Assembly: GCA_017541445.1 (NCBI GenBank)
Contig: JAFXZC010000012.1
Location: 123,760 to 187,759 of the forward strand
DNA: 64,000 bases
Reading direction: 5' to 3'
Source of the DNA: Bacilli bacterium
Lineage (GTDB): Bacteria; Bacillota_I; Bacilli_A; RF39; UBA660
Below, in pieces: positions 47,550 to 57,034 of this stretch. The translations under genes were made by a program, and so were the position numbers. Below the pieces are notes generated by a model. The model made no database searches. It saw only the letters and a program-made list of their open reading frames with translations, and was not told where the DNA came from. Every line of letters starts with the position of its first letter. Position 1 is the stretch's first letter.

Positions 47550-48802
47550 AAAAGAAATATTTAATAGGAATATTAATAATATGTATAATAGCAATAATAA
47601 TATCATTAGCTATCTTTATACCAAAATATAAAAAATATAAAGAAGAAAAAATATTAGAAGAAAGAATAAAGAATGCTATTATAAAAGTAGAACTAAATGA
47701 AGACTTAAATATACCATTTAATACAAAGAAAAAAGCATCAGAATTAATAAAATCTATTAATGGAGAAATAATAAAAGATGTAGATATAAATACATTAAAA
47801 GTAGGAAAACAAGAAGTAGAAATAACTTATATTAATGAAGAAGATTTAACATTACCATATAAATTTGATGTTAATATAGTAGATATAAAAGCACCAATTA
47901 TATGGTTAAGTGGATCATATACAGTAAATGTAGGATATCCATATGATCAAATGATGGAAGCTATTATGTGTGGAGATGATTATGATCCTACTCCTAAATG
48001 TGAATTAATAGGTGATTATGATTTAAATAAAGTAGGTAATTATAAATTAAAATTTAGTGCTACAGATAGTAGTGGTAATAATACTACTAAAGATTTTACT
48101 TTAATAGTAAGAGAACCTCCTAAAGGAGGTGGAGGAGGTAGTACATATACACCTCCTAAATATACAGAACTAGATTATATAAGAAGTTTATTTCCAGATA
48201 AAGAAGTTAAATTAGGAATAGATATATCTGCATGGCAAGGAGATGTAGATTTTCAAGCTATTAAAGATGCAGGAATAGAATTTGTCTTCTTAAGAGTAGG
48301 ATCTAATAAAGATAATGATACAGTATCTATGCCAGATAATTTCTTAGATAGTAAATTTGAAAGAAATATTAAAGGATTTAATGAAATAGGTATACCAGTA
48401 GGAATATATTTCTTTAGTTATGCAGGTAATGAAGAAACTGCTATAAGAGATGCAGAATGGGTATTAGAACAAATAAAAGATTATAAAATAGATTTACCTA
48501 TAGCATATGACTGGGAAAACTGGGGTAAAGGCTTTAATCAATATCATAAAAGTATGTATGAAATAACACATGTAGGAGAAGTATTCTTAGATAAAATGAC
48601 AGAAGCAGGTTATAAAGGAATTCTATATGGTAGTATTAATGCTTTAAAAAACTTCTGGCAACCAATAGATTATCCTATATGGGTAGCACATTATACAGAT
48701 CAAGCAGATTATTCACAATATGATTATTGGCAAATAGCATCTAACGGTAGAGTACCAGGAGTAAAAGGATATTGTGACGTAGATGTTATGTATGTAAAAT
48801 AA
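47546..48802 (+). CDS. GH25 lysozyme with Ig-like domain
   Basis: 418 residues. N-terminal membrane anchor (about 5-27), a helical stretch, an Ig-like (DUF5011/HYR) domain about residues 105-190 (DIKAPIIWL...NKVGNYKLKFSATDSSGN), a GGGGGS linker, then GH25 from about 222: LGIDISAWQGDVDF, VGIYFFSYA, and the catalytic IAYDWENW. Cleaves the MurNAc-GlcNAc bond of peptidoglycan. Translationally coupled to the DUF3592-like gene. Two Cys in the Ig-like domain (CGDDYDPTPKC) may form a disulfide. Shows that the cell has, or attacks, a wall. Confidence 0.93.
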   Translation: MKKKYLIGILIICIIAIIISLAIFIPKYKKYKEEKILEERIKNAIIKVELNEDLNIPFNTKKKASELIKSINGEIIKDVDINTLKVGKQEVEITYINEEDLTLPYKFDVNIVDIKAPIIWLSGSYTVNVGYPYDQMMEAIMCGDDYDPTPKCELIGDYDLNKVGNYKLKFSATDSSGNNTTKDFTLIVREPPKGGGGGSTYTPPKYTELDYIRSLFPDKEVKLGIDISAWQGDVDFQAIKDAGIEFVFLRVGSNKDNDTVSMPDNFLDSKFERNIKGFNEIGIPVGIYFFSYAGNEETAIRDAEWVLEQIKDYKIDLPIAYDWENWGKGFNQYHKSMYEITHVGEVFLDKMTEAGYKGILYGSINALKNFWQPIDYPIWVAHYTDQADYSQYDYWQIASNGRVPGVKGYCDVDVMYVK

Positions 48803-48828
48803 AACAACTAGTAATAGTTGTTTTTTTA
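48801..48828 (+). terminator. Terminator after GH25 gene
   Basis: AAAACAACTA, GTAA, TAGTTGTTTT, T run. Confidence 0.88.
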
Positions 48829-48860
48829 TAATATAATTTATATAGAGTAGGAGTGTATCT

Positions 48861-50818
48861 ATGAAAAAGATATTAATGTTTATAATTCTCTTATTACCAT
48901 TCTATGTATATGCAGAAGACTCATGTAATCAAAATGATATTCAAATAGAATCTATCACATTAGATTCTACACAAGGTAATATAGAACAAACTACTGAACC
49001 TTCAACAGATAATAATCAAATTAATTTAGGACTAAAAGCTAATGTAATAGATGATAACGCAGTATATAAAGTAGTAATTAAAAATACATCTAATCAAGAT
49101 TATGTGTTTGATCAAAGTTCTTTATCTACTGATTATTTAAATTATGATATAACTTACGAAGATAATTCAGATATAGTTAAAGCAGGAGAGAGTAAAACTA
49201 TTTATTTAAAAGTTCATTATGCAACTAAACCTGCTACAGAAAATCTTACTAATGGAACAGTAACTACTCAACCAAAAGTAACATTCAATCTTCAAAAGGA
49301 AGAAGAAGTAAAAACTATAATAGAAGAAGTTGTTAATGCAATAACAAACCCTAATACAAATGATAAAGTATTAATCTATTTAGGTGTATTAGTAATATCT
49401 CTTATTGTTACAATAGTATTATTAAAAAAATATAAAAAACTAAGAAATACTACTATGTTATTAATATTGTTCTTAACAACAACACAAATTGTAAAAGCAG
49501 TATGTACTTGTAATTTAGATATTAATACAGAATTACAAATAGATGCTAAAGAAGCAATGTTTTTAACCGGTAAAGAAGTAAATGCAAAAATGAAAGAACT
49601 TGCCGGAGATGATACATCTACCTCAACAAATCCATATAGTATAAGTAATACAACAATCAAATCCATAAAAATGTCAGAAGTAGAACCATCTGATGAAAAC
49701 AAAACAAGTGAACACATAGTATCAACTCCAGAATCTCCATATCCAATTTATATGTGGTTCGATAATGGAACCATCTATTGGTGGAGTGAAGATAAAACTC
49801 CGTCATTGAATTTGTATTCTTCTTATTTATTTAGTTATTTTAATGCTTTAGAAGATATAAGTGGGATATCAACATTTGATTTAACAAATTCTAACAATAT
49901 AAATTTTTTATTATTAATGTCAAACATTTCTAATTTAGATGCGCTAGTGAATGGAATGTATCGAACATTGAAATAGCTACAGCTTTATTTGCTGCATGCC
50001 CATCATTATCGAATATTGATGGATTAAGTAATTGGGATACTGGAAAAATGAAACAAATTGATTCACTTTTTACACAATCTTCTCAAGTATCAGACACAAA
50101 ACCTCTAAAAAATTGGAATACATCAAACATTACAACTATTAATGGTATATTTAGATATACCGCAATTACCGATTTAGATGGATTATCAAATTGGGATACC
50201 TCAAATTTAATAACAATAGCGGGAGCTTTCAGTAATACTAAACTGACAAATATTGAAGGAATTAAAAATTGGGATACTTCTAAAGTAACTACTTTTGCAA
50301 GTGCATTTTCATATAATCCAGATTTAACAAGTATTGAGCCAATTTATAATTGGGACACATCAAGTGTTACAAATATATCAAACTTATTAAGTTATGACTC
50401 AAGCTTGACTGAGATTGATTTAAGTAAATGGAATACGTCAAATGTAACTAGTATGTCCAGTGTATTTGATGATTGTGTTAAAGTAACAAAAATAGATGTT
50501 TCAACATGGGATACATCAAAAGTAACAAATATGTCTTATATGTTTAATCAGTTAAATGGTTTAGAAGAACTTGATTTAAGTAGTTTTGATACAAGAAATG
50601 TAACGTCATTTAGAAGAATATTTAACAATTCTAAAAATTTAAAGCATATATATGTAGGAGAAAATTGGGACACTTCTGCTAATACAGGTGAAGAAACTTA
50701 TGTTTTTCCATCCCCATCTAATTTACCAAACTATGATTCAACAGATTCAACTAGACAATATTTATCTCATGCTCATACAGGTGAGGGCGGTTACTTAGAA
50801 TTAAAAACTAATAATTAA
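48861..50818 (+). pseudogene. BspA-like (DUF285) surface protein, broken by a -1 frameshift
   Basis: Paralogue of the gene at 6286, with the same signal peptide (PFYVYAEDSCN), NPNTNDK (163-169) plus membrane helix, and a second signal-like segment ending IVKAVCTC. Reading frame 48861 stops at 49976, but after N-A-L-V-N the other frame continues with WNVSNIEIATALF and nine W-D/N-T-S-type repeats to 50818. One extra T after base 49952 (AATGG to AATTGG) restores one 1958-base gene with N-W-N-V-S-N at the join. It could be a true mutation, phase variation or a sequencing error. The rest has no other defects, so loss is recent. Confidence 0.88.
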
Positions 50819-50822
50819 AATA

Positions 50823-50850
50823 AAAAAAGCTATTTTTCAATAGCTTTTTT
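50823..50850. terminator. Bidirectional terminator
   Basis: AAAAGCTATT, TTTC, AATAGCTTTT with A and T runs on each side; convergent genes. Confidence 0.85.
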
Positions 50851-51969
50851 ACATTGATCAATTATTTTCTTACAAACAACTTCTTTATCATAATTATGAG
50901 CATATTTCTTGATATCTTTAGCATCGTATTTTTTATAGTTCTTTTTTATCTTAATAATAGCATCTTTATATGCATCTACATCATCTATAGGAACTTTAAT
51001 ACCTCTAGATTCATCTACTAATATATTAGGTCCACCACACTCAGTAGTAATAACAGGTTTACCATTAGCAAATGCTTCTACAATTGGAATACCAAAAGTT
51101 TCTATTCTTGAAGAAACACATAATACATTAGAATTAGCTAAATAATCAGGAATATCTTCATTAGGTACATAACCTATAAAATGAACATAATCATCCAGTT
51201 TTAAATTTTTACTAATATCTTCATAATAAGCTTTATATTCACCTTGACCAACTATATTTAATTGAATATCTTTAATATTCTCTTCATATATAACTCTAGC
51301 TAATGCTTCTAATAATATTTCTAATGCTTTAACTTTATAAAAATTACATATACTAAGTAAAGTAAATATATCTTTTTCTTTATCTTTAACATCAAATTTC
51401 TTAGTATCAATATAATTTGGCATTATTAAAGTATTATCATTCCATTCACTTAATTTATTAAGTATTTTTTCATTAACAGCCATAGCACATTTAGCATTCT
51501 TAACTACTTTCATACTATAATTACTATAAGAAGGATTACTTAATACATCAAAAGAATGTTCATGTAATATATATGGAATATTTTCTTTTTCAGATATATA
51601 TAAAGCAGCTAAACCAGCGGGTAGAGAAGATTCTACTAAAATACAATCTGGTTTACCAGTATATTTAACCATATCTTTATAAGCTTTATAAGCCATCTTT
51701 TGATAATGCTTATAAGAAGCATCTATACTAATACTTTTAACATTTAGAATAGACTTCTCATAGAATTTAAATTTATATTTCTTATCATTATAACCATCTT
51801 GTTTTTTATATTTATATAATTTATTAAACTCTCTTAAACCAACTCTATTAATATTTAAAAAAGATACCTCTACATATTCATTTAAAGCTTCAGCTTGTTT
51901 AATAAAATAACCACCCCATAAAGGATCAGCTTCATTAGGATACCAACTTGGTATAATAAGTAATTTCAT
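50830..51969 (-). CDS. Glycosyltransferase family 4
   Basis: 379 residues; second of two ATGs preferred since GAGGTG lies five bases upstream. GT-B fold: N-terminal WYPNEADPLWGGYFIKQ acceptor part, and the donor site EAFANGKPVITTECGG near residue 290, including the E-x7-E-like pattern (VEAFANGKPVITTE). Uses a nucleotide sugar to build a surface glycan or glycolipid; acceptor unknown. It follows the phosphohexomutase gene on the same strand but has its own -10 (TATAAT, minus strand, 51987-51992) behind a terminator. Confidence 0.9.
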   Translation of the reverse strand: MKLLIIPSWYPNEADPLWGGYFIKQAEALNEYVEVSFLNINRVGLREFNKLYKYKKQDGYNDKKYKFKFYEKSILNVKSISIDASYKHYQKMAYKAYKDMVKYTGKPDCILVESSLPAGLAALYISEKENIPYILHEHSFDVLSNPSYSNYSMKVVKNAKCAMAVNEKILNKLSEWNDNTLIMPNYIDTKKFDVKDKEKDIFTLLSICNFYKVKALEILLEALARVIYEENIKDIQLNIVGQGEYKAYYEDISKNLKLDDYVHFIGYVPNEDIPDYLANSNVLCVSSRIETFGIPIVEAFANGKPVITTECGGPNILVDESRGIKVPIDDVDAYKDAIIKIKKNYKKYDAKDIKKYAHNYDKEVVCKKIIDQCKKAIEK

Positions 51970-51993
51970 CATAACACCTCATAAATATTATAC

Positions 51994-52022
51994 AATAAAA
52001 AACGATATAAAAATATATCGTT
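51994..52022 (-). terminator. Terminator after the phosphohexomutase gene
   Basis: AACGATATA (52001-52009) pairs with TATATCGTT (52014-52022); on the minus strand a TTTTAT tract follows. Confidence 0.72.
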
Positions 52023-53401
52023 TATCTTCTTAATCCATATTTTAATAAAGTTCTATCTATTGCTTCATCAAACTCTTTTTGAATTTCTTCTAATCTATGT
52101 TTAGATTTAGCTTCATATCTAATAGTTAAATTAGGACCAGTATTACTAGCTCTAACTAAAGCCCAACCATCATCAAATTGAACTCTAACTCCATCTAAAT
52201 CTAGATATTTATAATCATGATTCTTAACATAATTTAAAATATCATTAACTATATTAAATTTATCTTTATCTGTAACTTTTATCTTAGTTTCAGGAATACT
52301 GTAGTAAGTATTTATTCCATCAATTAATTCACTAAATTTGCAATTACTCTTAGATAGTATTTCTAACATTCTTAAACCATTATATAAACCAGAATCTATA
52401 CCAGGCCATTTATCATTAAAATATAAGTGACCAGAATATTCTCCACCAAAAGGATATCCTTCTTTATTAACAGCATATCTAGTCCAAGAATTACCTGTTC
52501 TATACCAAATAGGTGTACCACCTAATTTAATTATTTCATCTTCTAATGCTTTAGAACATTTAACATCAAATAAATAACTTTTATTAGCTACAGTATCATT
52601 AATACTTCTAATATAAGCGACCATAGCTTTATCAATTGGCATCATTTCACCAGCTTCAGTAACAAAACCAACTCTATCACCATCACCATCAAAACCAATA
52701 CCAATATCTGCTTTAATCTCTAATACTTTATCTTTTAACATTTGATTATTTTCTTCAACAGCAGGATCTGGATGATGATTAGGGAATGTAGCATCACTTT
52801 TATCACAAATCATAGTTATTTTTAAATTAGGAAATTGTTTATATATTTCTTCTGCAAATAGAGAAGTAGTACCATTACCACAATCTAAAACAACCTTTAA
52901 TTTTCTATCTCCCATATCAATAGCATCTTTAATAAAACTTTTATAATACTCTCTAGGATCAAATTCTGATAATTCACCTTTACCACTTAAGAAATTACCT
53001 GCTAAAGTATAATCTCTAAAATCATAGATTTGTTCTCCACGAGCATTACCTAAATTATCAAAACTAAATTTAAATCCATTATCATCTTTAGGATTATGAC
53101 TTGCAGTAACCATAACACCTATTATTACATTAGTTTTTTTACAAGCAAAATAATACATAGGAGTAGTAGTTAAACCAAAATCAATAACATTACATCCAGA
53201 ATCTAAGATACCTCTAATTAATTCTTTACTTAATGCAGGACTAGATAATCTATTATCTCTTCCAACACCACATATATTTCTTTTAATCTTTTCTTGAATA
53301 TAAGAACCATAACTTCTACCAATAGTATAAGCAGTTTCTTCATCTATTTGAGTAGGATATTCACCTCTAATATCGTATTCTCTAAAAATAGTTTTATCCA
53401 C
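52022..53401 (-). CDS. Phosphomannomutase/phosphoglucomutase
   Basis: 459 residues. Interconverts hexose 6- and 1-phosphates for sugar nucleotide synthesis. VTASHNPKDDNGFKF holds the phospho-Ser, GIGFDGDGDRVGF the Mg loop and GGEYSGHLYF the sugar-binding loop; the C-terminal RASNTGPNLTIRYE is the phosphate-binding loop. Start is GTG at 53401, eight bases after GGAG. A firm PMM/PGM call; the sugar is not settled by sequence. Its product could feed the glycosyltransferase gene downstream. Confidence 0.95.
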   Translation of the reverse strand: MDKTIFREYDIRGEYPTQIDEETAYTIGRSYGSYIQEKIKRNICGVGRDNRLSSPALSKELIRGILDSGCNVIDFGLTTTPMYYFACKKTNVIIGVMVTASHNPKDDNGFKFSFDNLGNARGEQIYDFRDYTLAGNFLSGKGELSEFDPREYYKSFIKDAIDMGDRKLKVVLDCGNGTTSLFAEEIYKQFPNLKITMICDKSDATFPNHHPDPAVEENNQMLKDKVLEIKADIGIGFDGDGDRVGFVTEAGEMMPIDKAMVAYIRSINDTVANKSYLFDVKCSKALEDEIIKLGGTPIWYRTGNSWTRYAVNKEGYPFGGEYSGHLYFNDKWPGIDSGLYNGLRMLEILSKSNCKFSELIDGINTYYSIPETKIKVTDKDKFNIVNDILNYVKNHDYKYLDLDGVRVQFDDGWALVRASNTGPNLTIRYEAKSKHRLEEIQKEFDEAIDRTLLKYGLRR

Positions 53402-53553
53402 ACTATCAACTCCATTCTACTTAATTATAACAAAATAGAAGATATAAATCTATCAATTAAAAAATAATATGTAAAAAAATAATACAAAAATAAAAATATA
53501 TATGATATAATGATTACATAAAGTAAGATAACCACGTAGAAAGGGAAAGAGAA

Positions 53554-54135
53554 ATGAAAAAAGGAAAAAATAAAATTGTTGTTGCAATAGTAATATTATT
53601 AATACTAGGAATATCAGTAGGATATGCTGCATTAGGAGATACTTTTAAAATTAAAGGAACTACTAATATCACAGGTAATACTTGGTCAATTAGTTTCAGA
53701 AATATTCAAGAAGATCCTTCTAATAATGTAACAGCATCTACACAACCACATATAGTAACAGGTTCAAGTAGTGATACATATACTCAACAAGTAGAGTATG
53801 AAGTAACATTAACTAAACCACAAGATGTTTATATCTTTACTGTAGATTTATATAATGGTGGTTCAGTTGATGCAGAAATATCTAATGTTCAAATATCTGG
53901 CTTAACAGCAGATGCAGCTAATTATATTGATTATACTGTAACAGATATTACAGATCCAACTAATCCAAAGAATGCAGAAGCTGGAGACGTAATTGGTAAT
54001 TCTGGTGGTATAAGAACATATGAAGTTGTAACTGAATACTTAGATGTTGATAACGCAACACTTTCTCAATATGCAGGAAGCAACGTAACATTAACATTAA
54101 CTTTCCAAGTAGACTTAGTACAACATACATCTTAA
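53554..54135 (+). CDS. TasA/camelysin-like secreted fibre protein
   Basis: 193 residues. Long hydrophobic signal (about 8-27) ending SVGYAALGDTF, the same A-A-L-G region found at the N-termini of SipW-processed TasA/CalY proteins. The mature part is a beta-rich domain, with FTVDLYNGGSVDAEI typical of the camelysin core. The gene is directly followed by a SipW-type signal peptidase, the usual partner. Likely polymerises into surface fibres or stays on the surface; that is inference from family and partner. Extended -10 (TGATATAAT) near 53510; GGGAAAGAG ribosome binding site. Confidence 0.83.
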   Translation: MKKGKNKIVVAIVILLILGISVGYAALGDTFKIKGTTNITGNTWSISFRNIQEDPSNNVTASTQPHIVTGSSSDTYTQQVEYEVTLTKPQDVYIFTVDLYNGGSVDAEISNVQISGLTADAANYIDYTVTDITDPTNPKNAEAGDVIGNSGGIRTYEVVTEYLDVDNATLSQYAGSNVTLTLTFQVDLVQHTS

Positions 54136-54145
54136 TATCAAAATA

Positions 54146-54181
54146 ACATATACCTACCACTTAAATGGGGTAGGTATATGT
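54146..54181 (+). terminator. Strong hairpin between tasA-like and sipW-like genes
   Basis: ACATATACCTACC (54146-54158) pairs perfectly with GGTAGGTATATGT (54169-54181), then TTT. It may terminate most transcripts after the tasA-like gene, so the fibre protein would be made in excess over its peptidase. Confidence 0.65.
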
Positions 54182-54184
54182 TTT

Positions 54185-54223
54185 ACTTATATATGTGCTA
54201 TTAATGATAACACATATATAAGT
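54185..54223 (+). repeat. Second perfect 13-base inverted repeat
   Basis: ACTTATATATGTG (54185-54197) and CACATATATAAGT (54211-54223), spacer 13. No T run follows, so this is more like an RNA structure or dyad protein-binding site than a terminator. Confidence 0.6.
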
Positions 54224-54246
54224 AAGAACAAGGGAGTAAAAAGGTT

Positions 54247-55398
54247 ATGAAGAAGGCTAAAGAAAGGAACATAAAAATCAGCTGCTTACTAAGTATTCTA
54301 GCTGCTTATGTTGTAATATATTATACTTTAATACTTAGACATTTCCTTGCTTATAGTGAAGCAATAAATGCCTCTGTTCTTCTATTGATAGCATTTATAA
54401 GCTACCAATTTTTTGGGTTTCAAAAAGATAAAACTAATGAATTAAAAAAGAATGTACTGATTATAATAGTAGTCCAAGTAGTAATATACTTTTTATTTAT
54501 ATATTTATTAGGTTTATTTACTGGATTCCTTAAAAATTCCTATTCCTTAAGTTTACAAGGAATATTATCTAATACTGTAGCTCCTATAGTATTAATAATA
54601 GCAGGAGAATTATTCCGTTATATAGTAGTAACAAATACTAAAAGTAAAATACTTAAAATATTAATGACTATTATATTAACTATAACAGATTGCATGATAA
54701 GAATAAGATTATCATTATTAATTCATGCAGCAACTGGTTTTAAAATAGCAACATCTGTTATAATGCCAGCAATATTTAAACACTTTACAATGACATATTT
54801 AACAGAAAAAGTTGGTTATAAACCAGGACTTGTCTACAGATTAGTATTAGATTTATATTTTTATCTATTACCAATCTTCCCAGATTTCAGTGATTATATA
54901 AATGCTATGTTAGGTATTTGTTTACCTTTCTTAGTATATATAAGTTCATCAAGATTAATAGAAGAATATGAAAATGGTGTAGAACACATATTCAAGAAAG
55001 ATGCTTTAGAATGGCAAGATGCACCATTAATAACAGTAGTATTAATTCTAGCAGCATTAATATCTGGATATTTCCCTTTATATTTATTAGGAGTATCAAC
55101 TGGTTCTATGGAACCAACTATAGATATAGGAGATGCGGTACTATCTAAGAAAGTACATAGCATCGATGAAATAAAAGAAGGGGACGTAATAGTATATAAA
55201 GATGATGGATTATTAATAGTCCATAGAATAAATAGAATTGTAGAAGAGGATGGAGAAACTGTAATAAAAACAAAAGGTGATGCCAACAATGTTGAAGATG
55301 AAATAGATTTAAGCATTGAAGACATACATGGTAAAGTATTACTAACAATACCTTATATAGCAATACCAAGTATTTATATACATAATTTAATAAATTAG
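54247..55398 (+). CDS. SipW-type signal peptidase with polytopic N-terminal domain
   Basis: 383 residues. The last 110 form a signal peptidase I domain: GVSTGSMEPTI (Ser287) and LLIVHRINRIV where His326 replaces the Lys of LepB, the Ser/His arrangement of SipW and eukaryotic/archaeal enzymes. A typical SipW is about 190 residues; here about 270 residues with seven to eight membrane helices precede it, and I do not recognise that domain. It probably processes the TasA-like protein encoded just upstream. GGGAG ribosome binding site. Two further membrane genes follow closely. Confidence 0.88.
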   Translation: MKKAKERNIKISCLLSILAAYVVIYYTLILRHFLAYSEAINASVLLLIAFISYQFFGFQKDKTNELKKNVLIIIVVQVVIYFLFIYLLGLFTGFLKNSYSLSLQGILSNTVAPIVLIIAGELFRYIVVTNTKSKILKILMTIILTITDCMIRIRLSLLIHAATGFKIATSVIMPAIFKHFTMTYLTEKVGYKPGLVYRLVLDLYFYLLPIFPDFSDYINAMLGICLPFLVYISSSRLIEEYENGVEHIFKKDALEWQDAPLITVVLILAALISGYFPLYLLGVSTGSMEPTIDIGDAVLSKKVHSIDEIKEGDVIVYKDDGLLIVHRINRIVEEDGETVIKTKGDANNVEDEIDLSIEDIHGKVLLTIPYIAIPSIYIHNLIN

Positions 55399-55411
55399 AA
55401 AGGATGATAAT

Positions 55412-56041
55412 ATGAAAAAAGAACAAACTATGATAATATTAGTTTTAATTACAATATTTGCTGTATTAATAACTTGTATATTATTCTATTTTGATTCTTA
55501 CAACTATGGAATTATAACAACTATATTATCATTAATATCATTATCATCATTACTAGTTTATATGAAAGATTCTACTTCTAATAATAAATTTTATGAATCA
55601 ACATTAAATAATAAAATAAAATCGTATTCATCTATTATGGTAGAAGCAGATGAACTACCTTTCATAGAAGATCGAAACATTATAGTAGTATCTAATTTTG
55701 AAGGTTTAATAGATGCACAAAGAACTATTAAAAAACCAGTATATTATAAAAAAGAAATAGAAACATGTGTATTTATTTTAATTGATAATAAAGAAGCAAT
55801 AGTACATATTTATAAGCAAGATCCTACTGCTATATCACCATATGAATTACAATTAAGAAAGATTATTGCAAGAGGAAATAAAGATATAGATCATTCAATA
55901 CTTGATGATTTAGAAAAAACTACTATAATTAAATTTGATAATATGAAAAAATATAGGGTACAACCTATAAGAGAAAAAGATCCAACAAAAAAGAATAAAA
56001 ATAATAAAAAGAAAAAGAATAAAAAGGAGAATAAAGTATGA
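55412..56041 (+). CDS. Membrane protein, first of two tandem paralogues
   Basis: 209 residues, family not recognised. Two N-terminal helices (about 5-50), then a cytosolic domain and a very basic end (KKNKNNKKKKNKK). The domain shares with the next protein the order: [YF]-x-E/S-I-M/L-V, L-P/V-P-x2, I-x-V-x-[ND]-F/I-E-G/S-L, K-P-[VL]-Y-Y, I-L-D-D-[LI]-E-[KN]-T-T-I-I-K. It lies 13 bases after the SipW-like gene and is probably part of the same unit; it overlaps the next gene by four bases. Confidence 0.75.
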   Translation: MKKEQTMIILVLITIFAVLITCILFYFDSYNYGIITTILSLISLSSLLVYMKDSTSNNKFYESTLNNKIKSYSSIMVEADELPFIEDRNIIVVSNFEGLIDAQRTIKKPVYYKKEIETCVFILIDNKEAIVHIYKQDPTAISPYELQLRKIIARGNKDIDHSILDDLEKTTIIKFDNMKKYRVQPIREKDPTKKNKNNKKKKNKKENKV

Positions 56042-56757
56042 GTCCAGCTGTTATCTTAATAGTAGTATTACTAGTACTAATTTTAATAGCATTATTATAT
56101 ATTATCTTTAATATTAATAAAGCTCCAGAACAAAGCTATCAAAAAGAATTAAAGAAAATAATAGCTACTTATCAAGAAATACTAGTAAAAATAGAAAAAG
56201 TACCTAGATTACTAGGAAGAACTTTTATCCAAGTAGATGATATAGAATCATTAATACTTATTGAACAAGAATCAAGAAAACCTTTATATTATATTGAAGG
56301 AAATAATTGTACTGATTTCTTTGTAATAACAAAAGAAGAAGTATGTACTTATACTATCAAAAATAATGATAAGATAATATCTCCATTAGAAGCATATATT
56401 AAAGAAGCAGAAGAAAATATGCCTAAAACAGAACAAAAGATTTTAGATGATATTGAAAATACAACAATTATTAAAATATCAGATGGATCTGTTTATAAAG
56501 TATCTCCTTTAAGAGTAGATAAAGGCCAAAAAAGAAAAGTTAAAATTGAAGAAGATAAATTAAAAGAAGAATTATTAATTGATGATGAAGAGCAAGAGCC
56601 AGCTCCATCTATTCAAAAACTAGACTATTCAGATGAAGATGAAATAATAGAAGAAATGGCTAGAGAAAGAGCTCGTGTTAAAAAAGAAAAAGAAGATAGA
56701 GCAAAGAAATATCTAGAAAAAAAGAAAAAAGAATCTAGAAAACAAAAGAGCAATTAA
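56038..56757 (+). CDS. Membrane protein, second of two tandem paralogues
   Basis: 239 residues; one N-terminal helix (about 3-25), a domain matching the previous protein (see the shared KPLYY and ILDDIENTTIIK stretches), and a charged, coiled-coil-prone end (residues about 185-239). Translationally coupled to the gene before it (ATGA), with GGAG upstream. Function unknown; the link to the TasA/SipW genes is positional only. Confidence 0.75.
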   Translation: MSPAVILIVVLLVLILIALLYIIFNINKAPEQSYQKELKKIIATYQEILVKIEKVPRLLGRTFIQVDDIESLILIEQESRKPLYYIEGNNCTDFFVITKEEVCTYTIKNNDKIISPLEAYIKEAEENMPKTEQKILDDIENTTIIKISDGSVYKVSPLRVDKGQKRKVKIEEDKLKEELLIDDEEQEPAPSIQKLDYSDEDEIIEEMARERARVKKEKEDRAKKYLEKKKKESRKQKSN

Positions 56758-56759
56758 AG

Positions 56760-56789
56760 TTGACATTAATAAAAAATAAGTTGTATAAT
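56760..56789 (+). promoter_or_regulatory. Promoter of the CYTH-ileS operon
   Basis: TTGACA (56760-56765), 18-base spacer, TATAAT (56784-56789). Confidence 0.82.
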
Positions 56790-56795
56790 ACGATA

Positions 56796-57020
56796 CATAA
56801 AGCAATTGATGAAGACGTCAATATTTAAGTAGTTACAAGAGAGTTAATCAAAAGGTGAGAGATTAATAAATGAAAGAATATTGAGAATCACTTCTAATGT
56901 GTTATTCTGAAAATATATTAAGAATAAACGTCACTCGCGTTAAGAGATTAAGTGTATGAATAAGTTCATAAACTAAGGTGGTACCACGCATATATTGCGC
57001 CCTTAGATTATGAACTTTTT
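56796..57020 (+). ncRNA. T-box leader, isoleucine specifier (ATC)
   Basis: T-box AAGGTGGTACCACGC at 56975-56989. Stem I landmarks AGAGAGTT and GGTGAGAG, then the specifier loop GAGA-ATC-AC with ATC at 56887-56889. The terminator hairpin joins AAGTTCATAA-CTAAGG (56962-56978) with CCTTAG-TTATGAACTT (57001-57017) and a T run, so the T-box again lies in both alternative structures. Uncharged tRNA-Ile should favour readthrough into the CYTH gene and ileS, in agreement with the specifier. Confidence 0.93.
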
Positions 57021-57034
57021 ATTTTGGAGGAATT

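Noticed and set aside
50048..50818. Separate BspA-repeat gene starting at ATG 50048
   Set aside because: No ribosome binding site; the frame is open upstream to 49934 and continues the gene at 48861 after a one-base shift.
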